Below, in pieces: positions 11,194 through 20,030 of a stretch of DNA of 64,000 bases; the first letter of the stretch is position 1, and each line of letters begins with the position of its first letter. The position numbers and the translations under genes are program-made. The notes beneath the pieces are model-generated. The model searched no databases. It saw only the letters and a program-made list of their open reading frames with translations, and was not told where the DNA came from. Source of the stretch: Gammaproteobacteria bacterium (GTDB lineage: Bacteria > Pseudomonadota > Gammaproteobacteria > Competibacterales > Competibacteraceae); contig JADLEK010000052.1 of the NCBI GenBank assembly GCA_020846135.1, positions 16,157 to 80,156 of the forward strand, read 5' to 3'.

Positions 11194-12291
11194 ATGAGCG
11201 ACCCCCCTGTTTCCCCGAACCCGTTATCCGAACCGGTCCGCACCGCTTTACGGTTGCTGCTGGTAGGCGTCCTGCTGATCGCCGTCCTCCAACTGTTGCG
11301 GCCGTTCTTGGCCAGCATGTTGTGGAGCGCCTTCATCGTGATCACCGCCTGGCCGGGTTTGGCCTGGCTGCAACAACGGTGGCGCTGGACCCGGACCGCC
11401 TGCGCCCTGCTGCTGGTCGTGGCGCTGGGCGGCTTCGTGATCGGGCCGTTGCTGGCTGGCGTCTCCACTCTGGCCGCGCATGGCGATAACCTGTTTCAGG
11501 ATGCCCGGGCGGCGATCGAACGGATTCCCGCCGAACCGCCGGCCTGGTTGGAAAACCTGCCGCTGATCGGAACCAGCCTGACCGAAACCTGGCGGGATGC
11601 AGTCAGCGACGGCGATAGTTTTCGGGCGCGCCTGGGGCCGGCGATCCAGGCCGGTGGGCGCTGGCTGCTTTATCAGGCCGGGGCCATCGGTGAGCTGTTC
11701 CTGCAATTTCTGATGGTGATCGTATTTTCGCTGGTGTTCTACCTGAATGGCGAAGCGATCAACGACCTGATCCGGAGACTGGCGGATCGGATCGGCGGCG
11801 AGCGGGTGCTGGAAGCCCGCGCTCAGGCGCAGCAGGCGATTCGCGCCGTGGCGCTGGGTGTGGTGCTGACCGCGCTATTGCAAGCTGGTCTGGCGCTGGC
11901 CGGGCTGCTGATCGCTAAGGTCCCGCTGGCGACCCTGCTGACCTTTGTCTGCTTCCTGCTGGCTATCGCGCAAGTGGGGGCGGCGTTTCCGATCCTGGGT
12001 GCAGCGGTCTGGCTGTACTGGCAGGATCAAACCGGCTGGGCGATCTTTCTGGCGATCTGGGGTCTGCTGGTGGTCGGCGGCGTGGACAACATCGTGCGAC
12101 CCATGCTGATCACCCGGGGCATGAGTATGCCGCTGGTGGTGGTCTTCGCCGGGGTGATCGGCGGGTTGTTGGCCTATGGCCTGATAGGGGTGTTCCTTGG
12201 CCCGACCCTGATGGCGATTGCCTACACCCTGCTGCTGACCTGGCTCAAGGAAGTCGAGCCGGTTGATCCGCCTGTGGCTGGTTCCGGATGA
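11194..12291 (+). CDS. AI-2E/PerM family transporter (YdiK-like)
   Basis: Polytopic inner-membrane protein of the PerM/AI-2E transporter family, proposed exporters of small molecules; the substrate is unknown here. The 365 residues show two N-terminal helices, a soluble middle (about 100-160), and a C-terminal hydrophobic bundle with the family signature VDNIVRPMLI. GGAG sits before the ATG. The stop overlaps the start of the RibD-like gene by 4 bp, suggesting coupled translation. Confidence 0.88.
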   Translation: MSDPPVSPNPLSEPVRTALRLLLVGVLLIAVLQLLRPFLASMLWSAFIVITAWPGLAWLQQRWRWTRTACALLLVVALGGFVIGPLLAGVSTLAAHGDNLFQDARAAIERIPAEPPAWLENLPLIGTSLTETWRDAVSDGDSFRARLGPAIQAGGRWLLYQAGAIGELFLQFLMVIVFSLVFYLNGEAINDLIRRLADRIGGERVLEARAQAQQAIRAVALGVVLTALLQAGLALAGLLIAKVPLATLLTFVCFLLAIAQVGAAFPILGAAVWLYWQDQTGWAIFLAIWGLLVVGGVDNIVRPMLITRGMSMPLVVVFAGVIGGLLAYGLIGVFLGPTLMAIAYTLLLTWLKEVEPVDPPVAGSG

Positions 12292-13190
12292 GCCGGCTCG
12301 ATCGGCAGCCAGCGCTGACCGAGGAGCCGGTCTGGGCGCTGCTCCTGGCCCTCCGGCAGATACGGCGACAGTGGGAAGTTATGCCGGATCGGCTGGGTCT
12401 GGGATTTGATGCCGAGGGGCAACCGCTGATGGTTGCAGCGACCGATCCCGCAACCTGGATCGAGGTCGCCGCTAGCGGTCGCTGGATCGCCAAAGCGCCG
12501 ATCAACGCCGCCGGTACGAAACTGCTGGATTTGTATCTGCCGATGGCGCTGGCTTGCCGCGCCCAGCCGCTGATCATTGCCCATCTCGGGCAAAGCCTGG
12601 ACGGGCGGATCGCGACCTTGTCCGGCGCATCCCGCACCCTCAACGGTCCCGAAAACCTGACCCATCTGCACCGGATTCGGGCGCTGTGCGACGCCATTGT
12701 GGTCGGTGCGAATACAGTGGAATGCGATAATCCGCAATTGACCACGCGGTTGGTTGTCGGTACGAATCCGGCGCGGGTCATTCTCGATCCTCGCCGCCGG
12801 CTGGCCGCTGACTACCAGATCTTTCAGGATCAGGCCGCGCCAACCTGGCTGGCGTGCGTTGAGGAACGGGTTGGTGAACCGGGACCGGGTCACGCCCAAA
12901 CCATGGGCGTTCCTGGCGTGGCTGGACAGCTCGATTTAGCAGCGCTGGCGCAGCGATTGCGCGACCATGGTCTGTTCGGGATTTTCGTCGAGGGCGGCGG
13001 TTTGACCGTGTCGGCTTTTCTGGAGCAGGGGCTGCTGGATCGGTTGCAAATCGCCATTGCGCCACTGATCATCGGTTCCGGGCGGATGGGCGTCAGCTTG
13101 CCGCCGCTGTGCGATCTGTCCCAGAGCTTGCGTCCCCGATGCCGTCGTTATGTGATGGGTGAGGATGTGCTGTTTGATTGTTGGTTATGA
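12288..13190 (+). CDS. RibD C-terminal (reductase) domain protein
   Basis: Dihydrofolate-reductase-like protein of the RibD C-terminal family, which uses NADPH to reduce the ribosyl chain of a pyrimidine in riboflavin synthesis. Here the zinc deaminase half of RibD is absent. Residues 1-95 are a poorly conserved extension; the reductase domain follows, with AHLGQSLDGRIAT, GANTVECDNPQLT and the glycine-rich IFVEGGGLTVSAFL, and ends in a typical GEDVLFDCWL. The substrate may be a riboflavin intermediate or an unrelated compound. The last 98 bp overlap the antisense pseudogene ending at 13093. Confidence 0.85.
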   Translation: MSRLDRQPALTEEPVWALLLALRQIRRQWEVMPDRLGLGFDAEGQPLMVAATDPATWIEVAASGRWIAKAPINAAGTKLLDLYLPMALACRAQPLIIAHLGQSLDGRIATLSGASRTLNGPENLTHLHRIRALCDAIVVGANTVECDNPQLTTRLVVGTNPARVILDPRRRLAADYQIFQDQAAPTWLACVEERVGEPGPGHAQTMGVPGVAGQLDLAALAQRLRDHGLFGIFVEGGGLTVSAFLEQGLLDRLQIAIAPLIIGSGRMGVSLPPLCDLSQSLRPRCRRYVMGEDVLFDCWL

Positions 13191-13893
13191 ACAATGCAAT
13201 CACCTTTGCGGTTTCGCCGATGACCCCACCACTCAGTCCTTCACGTCCTTGTGAGAGGACGCCGGCGCTGCCGGGCGTACCACTGTCGTAAGTGTCGTAG
13301 TCGTTGCCGTTCCACACCCAGTAGCCGGGGTCGATGTAAACATTGTCGGGGGTGTCCAAGGCGACCCCGCTGAGGTCCTGGGTCGTGCCGGAAGCGCGGG
13401 CGGTCCAGGTTGTGCCGTTGGGGCTGGTCAAGATGGCACCGCTTACGCCGACCGCAACCAGTTGATCGCCCGACCATGCGACGCCAAGCAGGTCTTGGGT
13501 TCCGACCGTGGCCGCAGTCCAGGCCGCGCCGGTGGGGCTGGTCAGAATCCCGCTGCCGACCGCAACCCACTGGCTGCCGGCCCAGGTGACCGCGAACAGG
13601 GTTGCGCTGCTCTGGGCGGTCCAGTTCAGCCCATCCGCGCTGGTGAGAATCACTCCGTCGCCCACCGCGACGAACTGAGCGCCTGACCAGGCAATGCCGG
13701 CTCGAACGATCGCGGTATCCAGATTAAATCCGGCGTTGACGGTGCAGTTGGCGGTAATCGCATTCGTCGTGAAAGCGGTTCCGACCAGCGTCCCGCCGCA
13801 GGTGCCGCCGACGCTGAGCGTCGCCGGTTGCGGGGTGGCCGGGCTGATGTCACTCGCGCCGGCGCTACATATTGCGGCGCTAGATGCCGCTCA
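13093..13893 (-). pseudogene. Fragment of a secreted repeat (propeller-like) protein
   Basis: Open frame from a TGA near 13893 to 13093 with no convincing start, overlapping the end of the RibD-like gene. Translated, it begins with a Cys-containing module (LSVGGTCGGTLVGTAF, then NAITANCTVNAGF), common in secreted proteins with C-terminal sorting tags. Four repeats of the type WSGAQFVAVGDGVILTSADG follow, with Trp-Thr endings as in Ycf48/BNR-like beta-propeller blades. The gene lacks its 5' end and export signal, and its 3' end runs into unrelated sequence. It looks like an inserted, truncated fragment. The GTG at 13665 would give a 190-residue product but cuts through a repeat. Confidence 0.65.
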
Positions 13894-14074
13894 AATCCAT
13901 GATTCCCTGGCTCAGGCCATCACCCGCGAGCATTGGCAGGAGCAAATGCCGACTAATGCCCTGCTGATTTCAGGCCCGTCCAAAACCGCCGATATTGAAT
14001 TGGTATTAACCTTCGGCGTGCATGGCCCTAAGGAATTGATTGTGCTGATTCTGGATGATTCATTTCCGCAGTAG
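13862..14074 (+). pseudogene. lutC (LUD domain) 3' relic
   Basis: The last 70 or so codons of a LutC/YkgG-type LUD-domain protein: LLISGPSKTADIELVLTFGV and HGPKELIVLILDD are the signature end of that family, which serves lactate oxidation. The family's N-terminal two thirds are absent. Upstream the frame continues only as the antisense of the secreted-protein fragment, so the junction is near 13860. It is followed 62 bp later by the lactate dehydrogenase gene, so this was probably once the upstream partner in a lactate operon. Confidence 0.75.
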
Positions 14075-14136
14075 CGCAAAAAATAGCGCACCGCTTTATC
14101 CGGTGTGCGCACCACCAAACTGAGGATTAATGACCC

Positions 14137-16980
14137 ATGCTATCGAAAATGCATGAACAACTACACCGTGATCTCCAGCAATTCATTCCTGGATCACGAC
14201 TGGTGAGCGATCCACTGCGGACGCTCGCTTATGGCACTGATGCCAGTCTGTACCGGCTGATTCCGCAATTGGTAGTGCGGGTCGAGAATGAAGCAGAGAT
14301 GCAGCGGATTCTGGGCCTAGCGCATACTCACAGTACGCCGGTGACGTTTCGCGCTGCCGGCACCAGCCTGTCCGGGCAAGCCGTCACCGACTCGGTGTTG
14401 CTGCAATTGGGCGAGGGCTGGCGCAATTGGCGAATCGGTGATGAGGCAGCAACGATTAGCTTGCAGCCGGGAATCATTGGCGGTCATGCCAACGGTTATC
14501 TGGCGCCTTATCAGCGCAAGATTGGCCCTGATCCGGCCTCAATTAATACCTGCTGGATCGGCGGGATCGCGGCCAATAACGCCAGCGGGATGTGTTGCGG
14601 CATCGCTCAGAACAGCTATCAGACGCTGAAAACCATGCGAGTCATGCTGGCCGATGGCGCAGTGTTGGACACCGGCGATCCCGCCAGTCGGGAAGCCTTC
14701 CGCGCCAGTCACGGCCCCTTGCTGGCTCAACTCGCCCAACTCGGTCAGCGCACCCGTACTGATGCCGTATTGGCCGAGCGGATTCGCACCAAGTTCAAAA
14801 TCAAGAACACCTGTGGTTATAGCCTCAATGCGTTGGTGGATTACGAAGATCCCTTTGAAATTCTCCAGCACTTGATGATCGGCTCTGAGGGTACGCTTGG
14901 TTTTATCGCCGAGATTACTTATCACACGGTCGAAGAGCATAGCCACAAAGCCACGGCCTTGATGATTTTCCCGGAGATTAAAACCGCCTGCGAAGCGGTC
15001 GCAGTGCTGAAAAATCAGCCCGTCGCCGCAGTAGAACTGATGGATCGGGCATCGATCCGTTCGGTGGAAAACAAGGCGGGAATGCCGGCCTATTTCAAGG
15101 AACTGCCGGAAGCTGCTACTGCGCTGCTGGTAGAAACCCGGGCGCAAAATCCGGTGAATCTGACGGCTCAGGTTGCAGTGATTACTGACTCCATCGCGGC
15201 AATGCCAACCCTGTTTCCCTTTCAATTCACCGACCGGCCTGAAGAATTTACCCAGTTATGGGCGATCCGCCAAGGCTTGTTCCCCTCGGTGGGTTCAGCG
15301 CGAGCCACCGGCACCACCGTGATCATTGAAGATGTCGCAGTTCCAGTACCCCAACTGGCGGCGATGGCCTTGGATTTACAACGATTATTCGACAAACACG
15401 GCTATACCGGATCGATCATTTTCGGCCATGCGCTGGAAGGCAATCTGCATTTCGTGATTACCCCAGACTTTTCCAAACCGGCGGAAACCCAGCGCTATAA
15501 ACAGTTCATGGCTGACGTGTGCGGTATGATCGTCCATCAATACGACGGTTCGCTGAAAGCCGAACATGGCACGGGCCGCAATATCGCGCCGTTCGTCGAA
15601 CTGGAATGGGGCCGGCAGGCGTATCAACTGATGCAGGAGATTAAGGCGCTGTTCGATCCGCGCCATTTGCTCAATCCTGGCGTTATTCTCAATGACGATC
15701 CGGAGGCGCATCTTAAACATATCAAGCCGATGGCCGCGGTTGATCCGCTGATAGACAAGTGCGTCGAGTGCGGCTTTTGCGAGCCGAATTGTCCCTCACG
15801 CGCGCTGACGCTATCGCCGCGCCAGCGCATTGTCGGGTTGCGGGAAATCGCCCGATTACAAGCGGCGGGCGAAGACGCCAGCCGCTTGCAAGTTATTCAC
15901 GAAGCGTATCAATACCAGGGAGTGGAAACCTGCGCCGCGGACAGCTTGTGTTCTCTGACTTGTCCGGTCGGCATTAATACCAGCGCGATGATGCTGAAGG
16001 TTCGTAGCCAGCAGCGCGGTAAAACCGCGCAATGGATCGGCGGTCTGGCGGCGAATCATTTTACCGGCGTCACTGCCGCGACCCGGTTTAGTCTGAGTGC
16101 CGCGCATCTTGGTCAAAAGATATTGGGCAACACGCTACAAGGCGGCATTGCCAACGGTCTTCGCAAACTGTCCGGCGCCCGGATTCCGCTATGGAATCGC
16201 TATATGCCCGGCGCCGGCGCCATGCCCAAGCCGGAGGCGAACGGCACCCCGGATCGGCCACGGGTGGTTTATTTCCCCAGTTGCGCCAGTCGCACCATGG
16301 GACCGGCCCAGGGTGATCCGGAAACCGAGGCGTTGCCGGTGAAAACCGCAGCGTTGCTGCGCAAGGCCGGTTTTGAAGTGATCCTGCCTGACGCCAGCGC
16401 CGCCCTGTGTTGCGGTCAACCGTTTGAGAGTAAGGGCCTGCCGGAACAGGCTGACGCCAAGCGGCGGGAAGTCGAACAGGCGTTGCTCAAGGCCAGCCGC
16501 AACGGCCAGGCTCCCATTGTGTTCGATACCACACCCTGCGCGTTGCGGGTCAGGAAAGGCCAGGAGCCGACGTCGCACAACCCGCTCAAGCTGTATGACA
16601 TCACTGAATTTCTGCACGACGTGGTGCTGGAACGGCTGACGATTCACCGGCAACCAGAAACCGTCGCCATTCATCCGACCTGCAGCAATATCAACATGGG
16701 TTTGCAGGCTAAGCTCAAAGCCATTGCCGAGGCCTGTGTAGAAAAGGTCATCGTTCCCGACCGGGTATCCTGCTGTGGCTGGGCCGGCGATAAAGGCTTT
16801 ACCCACCCGGAATTGAATGCCAGCGCCTTGCGGGAGTTAAAAGCGGCGCTGCCGGAGGAGTGCCAGACCGGTTATTCCACCAGCCGCACCTGCGAAATCG
16901 GTTTGTCGCTACACAGCGGTCGTTATTACCGCTCCATCGTCTATCTGGTGGATCGCTGCTCGCAGGCTAAAACCGGCTGA
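14137..16980 (+). CDS. FAD/Fe-S D-lactate dehydrogenase (Dld-II type)
   Basis: Respiratory flavin-iron-sulfur oxidoreductase, most like the Dld-II D-lactate dehydrogenase that feeds electrons to quinones at the membrane. Its 947 residues combine a FAD-binding domain (about 35-260, with TFRAAGTSLSGQAV and GSEGTLGFIAEI), a FAD-oxidase C-terminal domain (to about 530, with FGHALEGNLHF and EHGTGRNIAPFVE), a two-cluster ferredoxin part (CVECGFCEPNC at about 541, then CAADSLCSLTCPVGI near 595) and a CCG domain (CCGQPFESKG, SCCGWAGDKGF). GAGG precedes the ATG. D-lactate is inferred from the architecture and from the lutC and possible lactate-permease relics on either side; D-2-hydroxyglutarate is the main alternative substrate. 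Confidence 0.88.
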   Translation: MLSKMHEQLHRDLQQFIPGSRLVSDPLRTLAYGTDASLYRLIPQLVVRVENEAEMQRILGLAHTHSTPVTFRAAGTSLSGQAVTDSVLLQLGEGWRNWRIGDEAATISLQPGIIGGHANGYLAPYQRKIGPDPASINTCWIGGIAANNASGMCCGIAQNSYQTLKTMRVMLADGAVLDTGDPASREAFRASHGPLLAQLAQLGQRTRTDAVLAERIRTKFKIKNTCGYSLNALVDYEDPFEILQHLMIGSEGTLGFIAEITYHTVEEHSHKATALMIFPEIKTACEAVAVLKNQPVAAVELMDRASIRSVENKAGMPAYFKELPEAATALLVETRAQNPVNLTAQVAVITDSIAAMPTLFPFQFTDRPEEFTQLWAIRQGLFPSVGSARATGTTVIIEDVAVPVPQLAAMALDLQRLFDKHGYTGSIIFGHALEGNLHFVITPDFSKPAETQRYKQFMADVCGMIVHQYDGSLKAEHGTGRNIAPFVELEWGRQAYQLMQEIKALFDPRHLLNPGVILNDDPEAHLKHIKPMAAVDPLIDKCVECGFCEPNCPSRALTLSPRQRIVGLREIARLQAAGEDASRLQVIHEAYQYQGVETCAADSLCSLTCPVGINTSAMMLKVRSQQRGKTAQWIGGLAANHFTGVTAATRFSLSAAHLGQKILGNTLQGGIANGLRKLSGARIPLWNRYMPGAGAMPKPEANGTPDRPRVVYFPSCASRTMGPAQGDPETEALPVKTAALLRKAGFEVILPDASAALCCGQPFESKGLPEQADAKRREVEQALLKASRNGQAPIVFDTTPCALRVRKGQEPTSHNPLKLYDITEFLHDVVLERLTIHRQPETVAIHPTCSNINMGLQAKLKAIAEACVEKVIVPDRVSCCGWAGDKGFTHPELNASALRELKAALPEECQTGYSTSRTCEIGLSLHSGRYYRSIVYLVDRCSQAKTG

Positions 16981-17366
16981 CGCCCATCATAAAATAAGTT
17001 GCCCAATTGATGGAGGTCCACGTCGCGTGTTGGGCGGATACCCACTGTGTGGCCGGATCTTCAGGGAAGAAGTTTTCGTGAGCAACCCTGGGCGGGTCTC
17101 CTGACGATTCCGGTTTCGAGGTTGTTCATTCCCCTTTGTCTCACTTCCACCTGAGCCAGTTCAAAGCCTGGCTACCCTACAGCCGGATCGGCCTGATTCT
17201 GGTCGCGACGCGCATTCCCGAATTGAGCCTCAAGAGCTCCCTGGCCGCGCAAACGCTGGTTTTCAAAAATATCCTCGGCTATCAGTCGGTTATTCCGTTT
17301 TTCAGCGGCTGCCTGGATTCCCGCATTCGCAGGAATAACGAAACTGGTGGTGGTGTGACGGCAGGC
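16981..17366 (+). other. Non-coding stretch with a possible lactate permease relic and half repeat
   Basis: No intact gene. At about 17155-17290 one frame reads FKAWLPYSRIGLILVATRIP and then ELSLKSSLAAQTLVFKNILG, resembling an internal part of LldP-type L-lactate permease; it then breaks off. At 17301-17340 is half of the dispersed palindrome (CTGGATTCCCGCATTCGCAG) seen complete at 30386-30456. The permease reading fits the lactate dehydrogenase next door but rests on remembered sequence. Confidence 0.45.
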
Positions 17367-17405
17367 AAAAAAACGGCGGAGCCAGCGATGAGCTGACCCC
17401 GCCGT
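17367..17405 (-). terminator. ompW rho-independent terminator
   Basis: On the minus strand ACGGCGG pairs with CCGCCGT around a partly paired inner stem and TCATC loop, followed by seven T. It lies 15 bp past the ompW stop. Confidence 0.8.
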
Positions 17406-17420
17406 AGTAATGGCTAAGGA

Positions 17421-18044
17421 TTAGAAGCGCATCCCGACGTTCAGACCAAATACCCACGGGTCAATGGCGACGGTGCCGAGGTTGCCAAGGCCGCTCACGC
17501 TGGCTTTGCTGTCAATATCGATGTAGCTGAGATCCGCATTCACGAACCAGTTAGGTGCAACGTCGAAGTCGATACCCGCCTGCCCGGCAACGCCCCAGGA
17601 TGAATCCAGACTCAAGTTGGCTCCGGACAACGGACCGGTGGTGTCCTCGCTGAAGAAAAAGGTGTAGTTCAGACCCACCCCGACATAGGGGTGAATCGTG
17701 CCTTGCGGCATGAAGTGATACTGCACAAAAACCGTCGGCGGCAACTGATAGGTGCTGGCGACCTTGGTGCCACCCAGCTCAATGTTATGTTTGAACGGCA
17801 GGGCGCCGAGCAACTCGATGCCAATGTTGGAGGTCGCCATGTAGGTGATGTTGAACCCCAGGCTGTAGCCGTCCTCAACATTGATCATCCCCAGTGGAGT
17901 GCCGAGATTGTCGGATTTGGGGAATACACCCCACGCGCCGATTCGCCCGATCCAGTTGCCGGCCTCATACGCCTGGGCGGTTCCAGCCAGCAGACCGGCA
18001 GCCAGCGCCGCAGCCACCGCACTTTTCAGCATCTTTGAAGACAT
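17421..18044 (-). CDS. ompW: OmpW family outer-membrane protein
   Basis: Eight-stranded outer-membrane beta-barrel of the OmpW family, a small pore for hydrophobic compounds. The ATG at 18044 is chosen because AAGGAG lies before it and a classical signal peptide follows (ALAAGLLAGTAQA, cleavage before YEAGNW). The product is 207 residues, the usual size. Family marks include AYEAGNWIGRIGAWGVFP near the N-terminus, QYHFMPQGTIHPYVGVGLNY in the middle, and a terminal aromatic FGLNVGMRF for BAM recognition. The frame extends upstream to 18101 without meaning. A terminator follows and an FNR-like site precedes it. Confidence 0.95.
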   Translation of the reverse strand: MSSKMLKSAVAAALAAGLLAGTAQAYEAGNWIGRIGAWGVFPKSDNLGTPLGMINVEDGYSLGFNITYMATSNIGIELLGALPFKHNIELGGTKVASTYQLPPTVFVQYHFMPQGTIHPYVGVGLNYTFFFSEDTTGPLSGANLSLDSSWGVAGQAGIDFDVAPNWFVNADLSYIDIDSKASVSGLGNLGTVAIDPWVFGLNVGMRF

Positions 18045-18110
18045 CGCGCACTCCTTAAACCAGTAGATTGTGTTGATCGTTGGGACAGTGAATAACTGCA
18101 TAAAATTTAT

Positions 18111-18157
18111 TGTATATCAAGCACAACAAATTAGTCAAAAACCATGATCTGTATCAA
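18111..18157 (-). promoter_or_regulatory. ompW promoter with FNR/ANR-like box
   Basis: Minus strand: TTGAT-ACAG-ATCAT (18144-18157), 9 of 10 consensus positions of an FNR/ANR box, then TTGACT (18133-18138), a 16-bp spacer and TATACA (18111-18116). The box centre is about 46 bp before the likely start, close to an activating position. Oxygen control of ompW is known in E. coli; here it is inferred. Confidence 0.6.
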
Positions 18158-18176
18158 TAAAACAAAATTCCGGCTA

Positions 18177-20030
18177 TCAAGAAGCTAACGGAGGCAAAAT
18201 CGGCGCTACCTCCTCGAAGGTGGTTAAGCCGGCGGCGATTTGCAGGGCCGCACTGACCCGCAGTGGCCGCATCCCCTGGTCAAAGGCGGCGCGGCGCAAG
18301 CGCTCCTCGTCCATGTCGGCCTGAAACAGGCGACGCAGTTCCGGCGTCACCGTCAGCAACTCATACAATCCGACCCGGCCCAGGTAGCCGGTGTTGCGGC
18401 ACTCCGGGCAACCCTGCGCCGCGCCGACCCGTTGCGGTTTTGGTAGCGACAGCGGTTGAATCAGCGCTGTCCACAGCGCCTCATCCATCGGTTCCCAACC
18501 CTTGCAATGCGGACACAGGGTGCGCACCAGCCGTTGCGCCATCACCCCAATCAGCACATTCTGGATCAGATAATGGGGAACGCCGAGATCGAGCAACCGG
18601 GTAATCGCTGAAGCGGCATCGTTGGTGTGCAGGGTCGATAACACCAGATGGCCGGTTAGCGCCGCCTGCACTGCCATCTGTGCGGTTTCCAGATCACGGA
18701 TTTCGCCGACCATGATGATGTCCGGGTCTTGCCGCAACAGGGTGCGAATTCCCTGGGCGAAGGTGAGATCAATCGCCAGTTGCACCTGCATCTGGTTGAG
18801 TTCCGGCACCACCATTTCAATCGGATCCTCAACCGTGCAGACGTTGACTTCCGGGGTCGCCAGATGCTTGAGGGTGGTGTACAGCGTGGTGGTCTTGCCG
18901 GAGCCGGTCGGGCCGGTGACCAGCACAATGCCATGCGGCTGGGTGATCATCGCCCGCCAGATCGCTTCCTCAGCGGGGGCAAAACCGAGCTGGCTGAAAT
19001 TCTTGGCGACAGTGTCCGGGTCGAAAATCCGCAGGACGCATTTCTCGCCGAAAGCGGTCGGCATGGTGGACAAGCGCAGCTCAATTTCCCGGCCGGCCGG
19101 GGTGCGGGTCTTGATCCGGCCATCCTGCGGACGGCGTTTCTCGGCTACATCCATTCGCCCCAGAATCTTGATCCGGCTGGTGACCGCGCTCATCACCGAC
19201 GGCGGTAACTGGTAGATCGCGTTCAACACCCCATCAATGCGGAAGCGGATCTGACCTTGGTCGCGGCGCGGCTCCAGATGGATGTCGCTGGCCCGCTGGG
19301 AAAAGGCGTATTGCAGCAGCCAGTCCACGATTTGGACGATCGGCCGTTCGTCGGCGCTCAACTCGCCGCGCCGGCCCAGTTCCAGCAGTTGCTCGAAATT
19401 GAGTATTCCGGAAACCGGCTCCACCGTCCCTTTCAGCGCCCCGCGCACTGAGCGCGATACCCCGTAGAACTCCAGTTGATAGCGGCTGATATCGAGAGGA
19501 TTGGCAATGACCCGCTCGATCTCGCGATGCAGGGTCTGGCGCAACACCTCCTGCCACTCGCTCAGATACGGCTCAGTCGTGGCGAACACGACGCGAACCC
19601 CGTCCGTAGCAACCGGCAGAATCTGGTAGCGGGCGGCGTAATCGTAGGAGACGAAAGGCAACAGGCGTTCGACGGCGGCGATGTCGAGCTTGAGTGGATC
19701 GATGCGCAGGTACGGTAACCCGGCCTTGCCTGCCAGCCATTCGGTCAGCAATTCTAGGCTCAGAACCTGATGCGGTGGATGCAAGCGGCGCAATTGCTTG
19801 TTGGCGATGACCACCAGGGGATGCAATTCGCCGCGTTCGGGCCGAAATCCTGCCAGCGCCCGCTCCGCCTCGCCCGGGTCGATCCAGCCGTCGGCAGTGA
19901 GTTCATCCAGAACTTCCTTGACGGTCAGCCGGTGTTCGGGCAGGCGCGGTCGGGTGGAGGGGATGGAACGGGGATTGCCGTTGTTCAGGTTGATTCGGAT
20001 CAGGGACGCCGCTGGAATCGCTGGAATCAC
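18177..20030 (-). CDS. GspE/PilB-type secretion or pilus ATPase
   Basis: Hexameric ATPase of the type II secretion/type IV pilus family. A GTG at 20030 overlaps the uvrD stop (GTGA) and is the likely start, giving 617 residues; an upstream start at 20066 would lie inside uvrD. Order: MshEN-type N-terminal region (about 30-200); a middle domain with the family stretch DWLLQYAFSQRASDIHLEPR; Walker A GPTGSGKTTT (about 370); Asp box and Walker B LRQDPDIIMVGEIRD; His-box TGHLVLSTLHTND; and a zinc-binding CPHCKG...CPECRNTGY near the C-terminus. No other secretion or pilus genes are nearby, so the machine it drives is unknown; a partner locus elsewhere is likely. Confidence 0.9.
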   Translation of the reverse strand: MIPAIPAASLIRINLNNGNPRSIPSTRPRLPEHRLTVKEVLDELTADGWIDPGEAERALAGFRPERGELHPLVVIANKQLRRLHPPHQVLSLELLTEWLAGKAGLPYLRIDPLKLDIAAVERLLPFVSYDYAARYQILPVATDGVRVVFATTEPYLSEWQEVLRQTLHREIERVIANPLDISRYQLEFYGVSRSVRGALKGTVEPVSGILNFEQLLELGRRGELSADERPIVQIVDWLLQYAFSQRASDIHLEPRRDQGQIRFRIDGVLNAIYQLPPSVMSAVTSRIKILGRMDVAEKRRPQDGRIKTRTPAGREIELRLSTMPTAFGEKCVLRIFDPDTVAKNFSQLGFAPAEEAIWRAMITQPHGIVLVTGPTGSGKTTTLYTTLKHLATPEVNVCTVEDPIEMVVPELNQMQVQLAIDLTFAQGIRTLLRQDPDIIMVGEIRDLETAQMAVQAALTGHLVLSTLHTNDAASAITRLLDLGVPHYLIQNVLIGVMAQRLVRTLCPHCKGWEPMDEALWTALIQPLSLPKPQRVGAAQGCPECRNTGYLGRVGLYELLTVTPELRRLFQADMDEERLRRAAFDQGMRPLRVSAALQIAAGLTTFEEVAPILPPLAS

